From Deltaproteobacteria bacterium (GTDB lineage: Bacteria > Desulfobacterota > Syntrophia > Syntrophales > UBA5619), in the NCBI GenBank assembly GCA_026388365.1, contig JAPLJW010000198.1:1-9133 (forward strand): a stretch of 9,133 nucleotides of DNA. Direction: 5' to 3'. The notes below the pieces were generated by a model. That model saw only the letters and a program-made list of their open reading frames with translations, was not told the origin of the DNA and ran no database searches. A program made the position numbers and the translations under genes. Shown here one piece after another: positions 5,607 to 9,133 of this stretch (positions within the stretch are counted from its first letter, which is position 1; each line of letters starts with the position of its first letter).

Positions 5607-7241
5607 CTACGGCACCTGCAGAGCCTGGATAACGATCATTCCGTCGTTAACAGAAAGCACCGCATCACAGGCCTTTCCCGGCAGGCTGAAGACGAGTTCC
5701 TCCAGGCTGATCGTTCCGGCCCGCATCTGCGCCAGCAGGTCACCGGGGTCATGGTTGAAGGCGACGCGACGGGAAGGAGGATCCCGACGGTCCGACTCCA
5801 TCGGTCGGGCATCCATCAGCTCCGCGGAATAGCCGAAGTAGCTGATGATGTCCGCGGCGATGCTTCCCATCAGGGAATCGCCCCTTTCCTCGAAGAGAAA
5901 CCTCATGAAATCCCGTTGGGTTTGGGTGAGGTCCTCGGAAGGGTGGGCTTCGAGCCAGGCAGCGAAGCGCTCAAACACCTCCGATGGCAACATTTCGAGC
6001 GCTTCCAGGACAATGCCGAACCAGGGCACGGCCTTGCCGTGGTTGTAGAGGACATCACAGCCGTAAGCGATCCGCGCGGCCAGCGCCATATCCTCCCGGC
6101 TGAAGGTCGGCGAAGCGATCACCTGATAGGGGTTGCACGCCTCGTGTTCCAAATTCAGAGCCGGTGCGGTTTCAGCCAGGCGGGTGCCCGGGAAGACGGA
6201 GAGGCGGAAGACGTCTATGTGATTGGGAACGAGGCTCATGGCGAAATCCAGGCTTGTGCGGAAGCCTTCCAGGGAGTCGCCGGGCAACCCGCAGATGAGG
6301 TCGAAGCCATAGGTGACGTCGGCATTGTGAAGGAGGAGAATCTTGGCCTCGAAATCTGCAGGATCGAAGCTGCGGCTGATGTTCCGGAGCACTTCGTCGC
6401 GGGCGCTCTGCAGGCCGATCTGCAGGGAACACCGGATGGCCGCAAAGAGCCGGGCCATTTCCGGGTCGATGAATTCGCTGCGGATCTCGAAGAAGAAGTG
6501 GATATCCGGCGCCTTCAACGCGATCAAGCGCAGCACCTGTTTTGCGTTGCCCTTGTGGTAGTTGAAGGTGGGATCCAGCACGAAGACCTCGCGGATTCCG
6601 CTGGCGGCGAAGAGATCCAACTCGGCTTCCACCCGGTCCAGGGGAACCCTGCGGATGCCCGCTGTGCCGCGGGATTCAAAGCAGAAATCGCAGGTGAAGG
6701 GGCAGCCCCGGGACAATTCCCAGAGCGCGCCACCGTAGTCGGCCGGCTTCAGCGTGCCATCCAGGAACGGGGAGGGCAGGGTGGCGAGATCTTTCACGGG
6801 AATCGGTCTTGCGGAGGAGGCGATCTCTTGGGGTGTCGCGCCCTTGAGGAGGCGGCCCAAGGTTTCGACGATGAGATCCTCCCCTTCGCCCGCCAGGACG
6901 AAATCAATCGCGGGATCGGCCAGGACACCCACTTGATCTGCCGTGGCTTCGGCCCCTCCTGCGAAGATGACGAGGCCCGGTCGCCGCTGTTTCAGGACCG
7001 AGGCAATCTCCAGGGCCAGGCCGCGATTCCAGACGTACATCGAAAACCCGACATGGTCCGGATCCGATTCGAGGATTCGGTCCGCGCACGCGGCCGCGGG
7101 TTGCTCCAAAAAGAGATTCAGGATGCGGGTCTGGATCTCCTCCCCGAAAGCCTTTCGCAGTACGGCCGCGAGCATGGCCGGGCCCAGCGGCACGGCACGG
7201 GGAGATGCTTTGATGTGGATGGCTGCCAGGACCAGCTTCAT
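5607..7241 (-). CDS. B12-binding-domain radical SAM protein (DUF4080-type), function unknown
   Basis: The 544-residue protein has an N-terminal cobalamin-binding-like Rossmann domain (about 1-130, with VIFAGGAEAT at 91-100 and FVLAGEGED at 114-122). A radical SAM core follows, with the cluster motif CPFTCDFC (Cys180, Cys184, Cys187), and later QIGLQS (274-279) and YGFDLICGLPGDS (311-323). A C-terminal region of about 150 residues resembles DUF4080. These proteins cleave S-adenosylmethionine reductively with a 4Fe-4S cluster; the substrate of this subgroup is unknown. The DxHxxG base-off motif expected for B12 ligation is not visible, so cobalamin may bind without His or not at all. The ATG at 7241 has AGAAGG about 7 nt upstream. 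It lies 235 nt after ugd and so may have its own promoter. It has no functional partner nearby that explains it. Confidence 0.9.
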   Translation of the reverse strand: MKLVLAAIHIKASPRAVPLGPAMLAAVLRKAFGEEIQTRILNLFLEQPAAACADRILESDPDHVGFSMYVWNRGLALEIASVLKQRRPGLVIFAGGAEATADQVGVLADPAIDFVLAGEGEDLIVETLGRLLKGATPQEIASSARPIPVKDLATLPSPFLDGTLKPADYGGALWELSRGCPFTCDFCFESRGTAGIRRVPLDRVEAELDLFAASGIREVFVLDPTFNYHKGNAKQVLRLIALKAPDIHFFFEIRSEFIDPEMARLFAAIRCSLQIGLQSARDEVLRNISRSFDPADFEAKILLLHNADVTYGFDLICGLPGDSLEGFRTSLDFAMSLVPNHIDVFRLSVFPGTRLAETAPALNLEHEACNPYQVIASPTFSREDMALAARIAYGCDVLYNHGKAVPWFGIVLEALEMLPSEVFERFAAWLEAHPSEDLTQTQRDFMRFLFEERGDSLMGSIAADIISYFGYSAELMDARPMESDRRDPPSRRVAFNHDPGDLLAQMRAGTISLEELVFSLPGKACDAVLSVNDGMIVIQALQVP

Positions 7242-7293
7242 GGTTCAGCCTTCTTGGGGTAATCCCAACCATCATGCAACGATGGGCAAACCG

Positions 7294-7299
7294 ACTATA
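7294..7299 (-). promoter_or_regulatory. Candidate -10 box for the radical SAM gene
   Basis: The 235-nt space between ugd and the radical SAM gene contains a minus-strand TATAGT (5 of 6 to consensus) about 50 nt before the start codon. No good -35 is seen at 16-18 nt, so this is tentative. No hairpin plus T-run follows the ugd stop, so read-through from ugd is also possible. The rest of the 7242-7476 gap shows nothing I recognise. Confidence 0.3.
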
Positions 7300-7476
7300 T
7301 GATTACGGAATAAGAATGCACGAAATGTATGGTCCCCTCGCATTCCAGGCCCTGTTCAATAAAGCCTCTTCTCTATTTCCCTGCCCCCGAAAATTCATCG
7401 GCCGGTTGGCGAGACGGTGGGCGCCGATGCCGCCGCGTCGTCAACGTGCAACGATACGGGCCATGACCGTTTCGAT

Positions 7477-8885
7477 CTAAAAGTGCGTCAAGGGCGGTTT
7501 TCCGACCGGATAAACATTGAAACCGATATCGAAGCAGCGGCGGTGGTCCAGGATGTTCCGGCCGTCGAAGATAAAGGCGGGTTTGGCCATGCTTTCGAAA
7601 ATCTTCGGAAAATCGAGATGGCGATACAGGTCCCACTCGGTCAGAAGGGCGATGGCGTGGCAGCCTTCCGCTGCGCGGGATGGATCCTCGACATAATGGA
7701 TCCGGCCCTCGATTCCGGCCAGGTCGGCGCGGGCGTTTTTCAAGGCCTTGGGGTCGGAGACGACGATTTCGGCCTGTTCCTCGAGAAGCCGCCGGGCGAT
7801 GAAGATCGCGGGACTCTCCCGGGTATCGCCCGTGTTCGCCTTGAACGCGAAACCCCACAGGCAGATCCTCTTCCCGGCCAGCGTGTTGAACATCGCCCCC
7901 AACATGTTCTGGATGAAGCGCTCCTGCTGGTAGGCGTTGATCGTAACCACGCTCTCCCAGTAATCGGCAACCTCGTCGAGGCCATAATGCCGGCAGAGAT
8001 AGACGAGGTTCAGGATATCCTTTTTGAAGCAGGAACCGCCGAAGCCGACGCTGGCGTTGAGAAACTTCGGGCCGATACGGCTGTCCATGCCGACGGCCCG
8101 GGATACCTCGGCGACATTCGCCTCCGCCTTTTCACAGAGGGCGGAGATGGCGTTGATCGAGGAGATCCTCTGGGCGAGGAAGGCATTGGAAACCAGCTTG
8201 GAGAGCTCGCTGCTCCAGATGTTGGATGTGAGTATCCTCTCTTTCGGGACCCAGCTTGCGTAAATATCCACCAGGGTCTGTCTGGCCTTCAGGCCGCTGT
8301 CCGTTTCCCGCGAACCGATGAGGATGCGGTCCGGCTGTTCCAGATCGCGGACGGCGGTTCCCTCCGCGAGAAACTCGGGGTTGGAAAGGACGTCGAAGCA
8401 GATGCCGTTCTCCCGGCAGTTCAGGATTCTTTCCATCGCGAGCGCGGTCCGGACGGGAAGGGTGCTCTTTTCGATCACGATCTTGGAGGATTCCGAAAAT
8501 TCCAGAATCTGGCGGGCGGTCTTTTCCCAGTACTGAAGATCGGCGGCCATCCCGGCGCCGAGACCGAAGGCCTTGGTCGGCGTGTTCACGCTGACGAAAA
8601 TGATATCATTTTCCCGGATTCCCCGTTCGATGTCCGTGCTGAAGAAGAGGTTCCGGCCGCGCGCCGCCTTGACAAGCTCATCCAGACCGGGCTCGTAAAT
8701 GGGGAGATCGTCGGAAGGCCGGGCTCGTAAATGGGGAGATTGTCGGAGTTCCAGGCCGCGATTCGTTCGGGGTTGACGTCCACCACCGTGACCCGGCAAT
8801 GGGGGCATTGGGAGGCGATCATCGCCATCGTGGGGCCGCCGACATAACCGGCCCCGATACAGAGAATCGTCTTTTCAAAAGTCAT
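7477..8885 (-). pseudogene. ugd: UDP-glucose 6-dehydrogenase, frame broken by a 32-bp tandem duplication
   Basis: Ugd oxidises UDP-glucose to UDP-glucuronate with 2 NAD+. The N-terminus begins at ATG 8885 (GAGG 5 nt upstream) with the NAD motif GAGYVGGP (11-18) and reaches LPIYEPGL (50-57). It then enters a second copy of the same 29 nt in another frame and would stop near 8586 after 99 residues. The correct frame resumes in the second copy ([14 protein letters not shown]) and runs to the stop at 7477. Deleting 32 bp gives exactly 458 codons plus stop. In that restored protein Glu160 (SNPEFLAEG), Lys219 and catalytic Cys275 (GFGGSCFKKD) lie within one position of the human UGDH numbers I recall, so this is the animal-like UGDH class. 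WGFAFKANTGDTRESPA is intact. As written, no full enzyme can be made, and the C-terminal part lacks the NAD fingerprint. A real lesion, a phase-variable repeat or an assembly error would all fit. Confidence 0.9.
8687..8747. repeat. Two 29-bp direct repeats at a 32-bp period inside ugd
   Basis: The copy at 8687-8715 and the copy at 8719-8747 match at 28 of 29 positions; the single difference is C8709 versus T8741. Three bases (AGG) separate them, so the unit is 32 bp and not a multiple of three. Both copies encode SD(N/D)LPIYEPG of Ugd, which normally occurs once. The base difference makes Asn in the copy read first and Asp in the other. Confidence 0.97.
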
Positions 8886-8910
8886 GACATCCTCGCAGAA
8901 TTAAGGTTCA

Positions 8911-9133
8911 TCAGATCACTGTCCGGAAGTAAGCGATGGTTTTCTCCAGCCCCTCGGAAAGCGGAATCCGGGGCTCCCAGCCCAATTTTTCGCGGGCCAG
9001 GGTGATGTCCGGCCGCCGCTGGATCGGATCGTCCTGGGGAAGAGGTCGGAAGATGATCGGTGATGCGGAGCCCGTCATCCGGATCAGGGTTTCCGCCAGT
9101 TGCAGGATGGTGAATTCCTGGGGTGTGCCGAGG
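8911..9133 (-). CDS. uxs: UDP-glucuronate decarboxylase (UDP-xylose synthase), C-terminal 73 residues
   Basis: Uxs is an NAD-dependent SDR enzyme that decarboxylates UDP-glucuronate to UDP-xylose. Only the C-terminal end lies in the window; the frame enters from the right edge. It contains [14 protein letters not shown], then [17 protein letters not shown], then [17 protein letters not shown], and ends AYFRTVI before TGA at 8911. The RPLPxDDPxQRRPDI stretch is characteristic of the Uxs family among extended SDR epimerases. The ugd start follows after 25 nt, so uxs-ugd form an operon in which the downstream gene makes the substrate of the upstream one. The family call is strong despite the short length; the catalytic residues lie outside the window. 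Confidence 0.87.
   Translation of the reverse strand, partial: LGTPQEFTILQLAETLIRMTGSASPIIFRPLPQDDPIQRRPDITLAREKLGWEPRIPLSEGLEKTIAYFRTVI

Noticed and set aside
5577..7262. 561-codon plus-strand open frame opposite the radical SAM gene
   Set aside because: It is antisense to a gene with clear motifs. The minus-strand product has a complete CxxxCxxC radical SAM core, while the plus-strand product shows no domain. Long antisense frames are expected in GC-rich DNA.
7274..7480. 68-codon plus-strand ORF between ugd and the radical SAM gene
   Set aside because: It has no ribosome binding site, no recognised motif, and runs into the end of ugd on the opposite strand.
7417..8730. 437-codon plus-strand open frame opposite ugd
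   Set aside because: It is a shadow of ugd; no family is recognisable and it has no ribosome binding site.
7477..8808. A 443-residue Ugd starting at 8808
   Set aside because: Its first 30 or so residues are an out-of-frame reading of the true N-terminal region (8885 frame). The NAD-binding glycine motif would be missing, so this is an artefact of the duplication.
1..9133. New defence, mobile or CRISPR-type system
   Set aside because: Every sizeable frame is accounted for by metabolism genes. No transposase, integrase, nuclease, toxin-antitoxin pair, CRISPR-type spaced repeat or tRNA was visible.

Overview
The window is a GC-rich bacterial segment with eight recognisable genes and one doubtful small one. 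It looks like a deltaproteobacterium (Desulfobacterota, perhaps Syntrophales-like). This is an inference from three things: a siroheme-decarboxylase-type AhbB beside hemL, a B12/radical-SAM protein of the DUF4080 type, and an ATP synthase c subunit with a signal-like N-terminal extension. No tRNA, rRNA, CRISPR array, insertion sequence or phage gene was seen.

Left block (1-4512, minus strand, transcribed right to left): ahbB - hemL - UDP-glucuronate 4-epimerase - gmd - fcl. The first four are packed tightly (1 nt, 16 nt and a 4-nt overlap). fcl follows after a 135-nt gap holding a GC-rich palindrome, and it runs off the left edge. Two tetrapyrrole genes, one for 5-aminolevulinate formation and one for siroheme-dependent heme synthesis, therefore appear to share a transcription unit with enzymes that make UDP-galacturonate and GDP-L-fucose.

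Middle (4513-5606): a divergent promoter region, then atpE alone on the plus strand with its own sigma70-like promoter, a leader with two small hairpins, a strong Shine-Dalgarno and a bidirectional terminator. No other ATP synthase gene flanks it. Beyond the terminator lie about 400 nt without a clear gene. On the minus strand there, a possible 50-residue basic ORF is broken by one missing base.

Right block (5607-9133, minus strand): the C-terminal end of a UDP-glucuronate decarboxylase (UDP-xylose synthase), then UDP-glucose 6-dehydrogenase (ugd), then after 235 nt the radical SAM gene. The ugd frame is broken by a 32-bp tandem duplication near its 5' end. Removing one copy restores a 458-residue enzyme.

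Together the sugar genes form a nucleotide-sugar supply set: UDP-Glc to UDP-GlcA (Ugd), then UDP-Xyl (Uxs) and UDP-GalA (epimerase), plus GDP-Man to GDP-L-Fuc (Gmd, Fcl), as expected near a capsule, exopolysaccharide or LPS locus. No wholly new system was found. The points most worth checking are the duplication-frameshifted ugd, the orphan atpE, the mixed heme/sugar operon and the broken small ORF.
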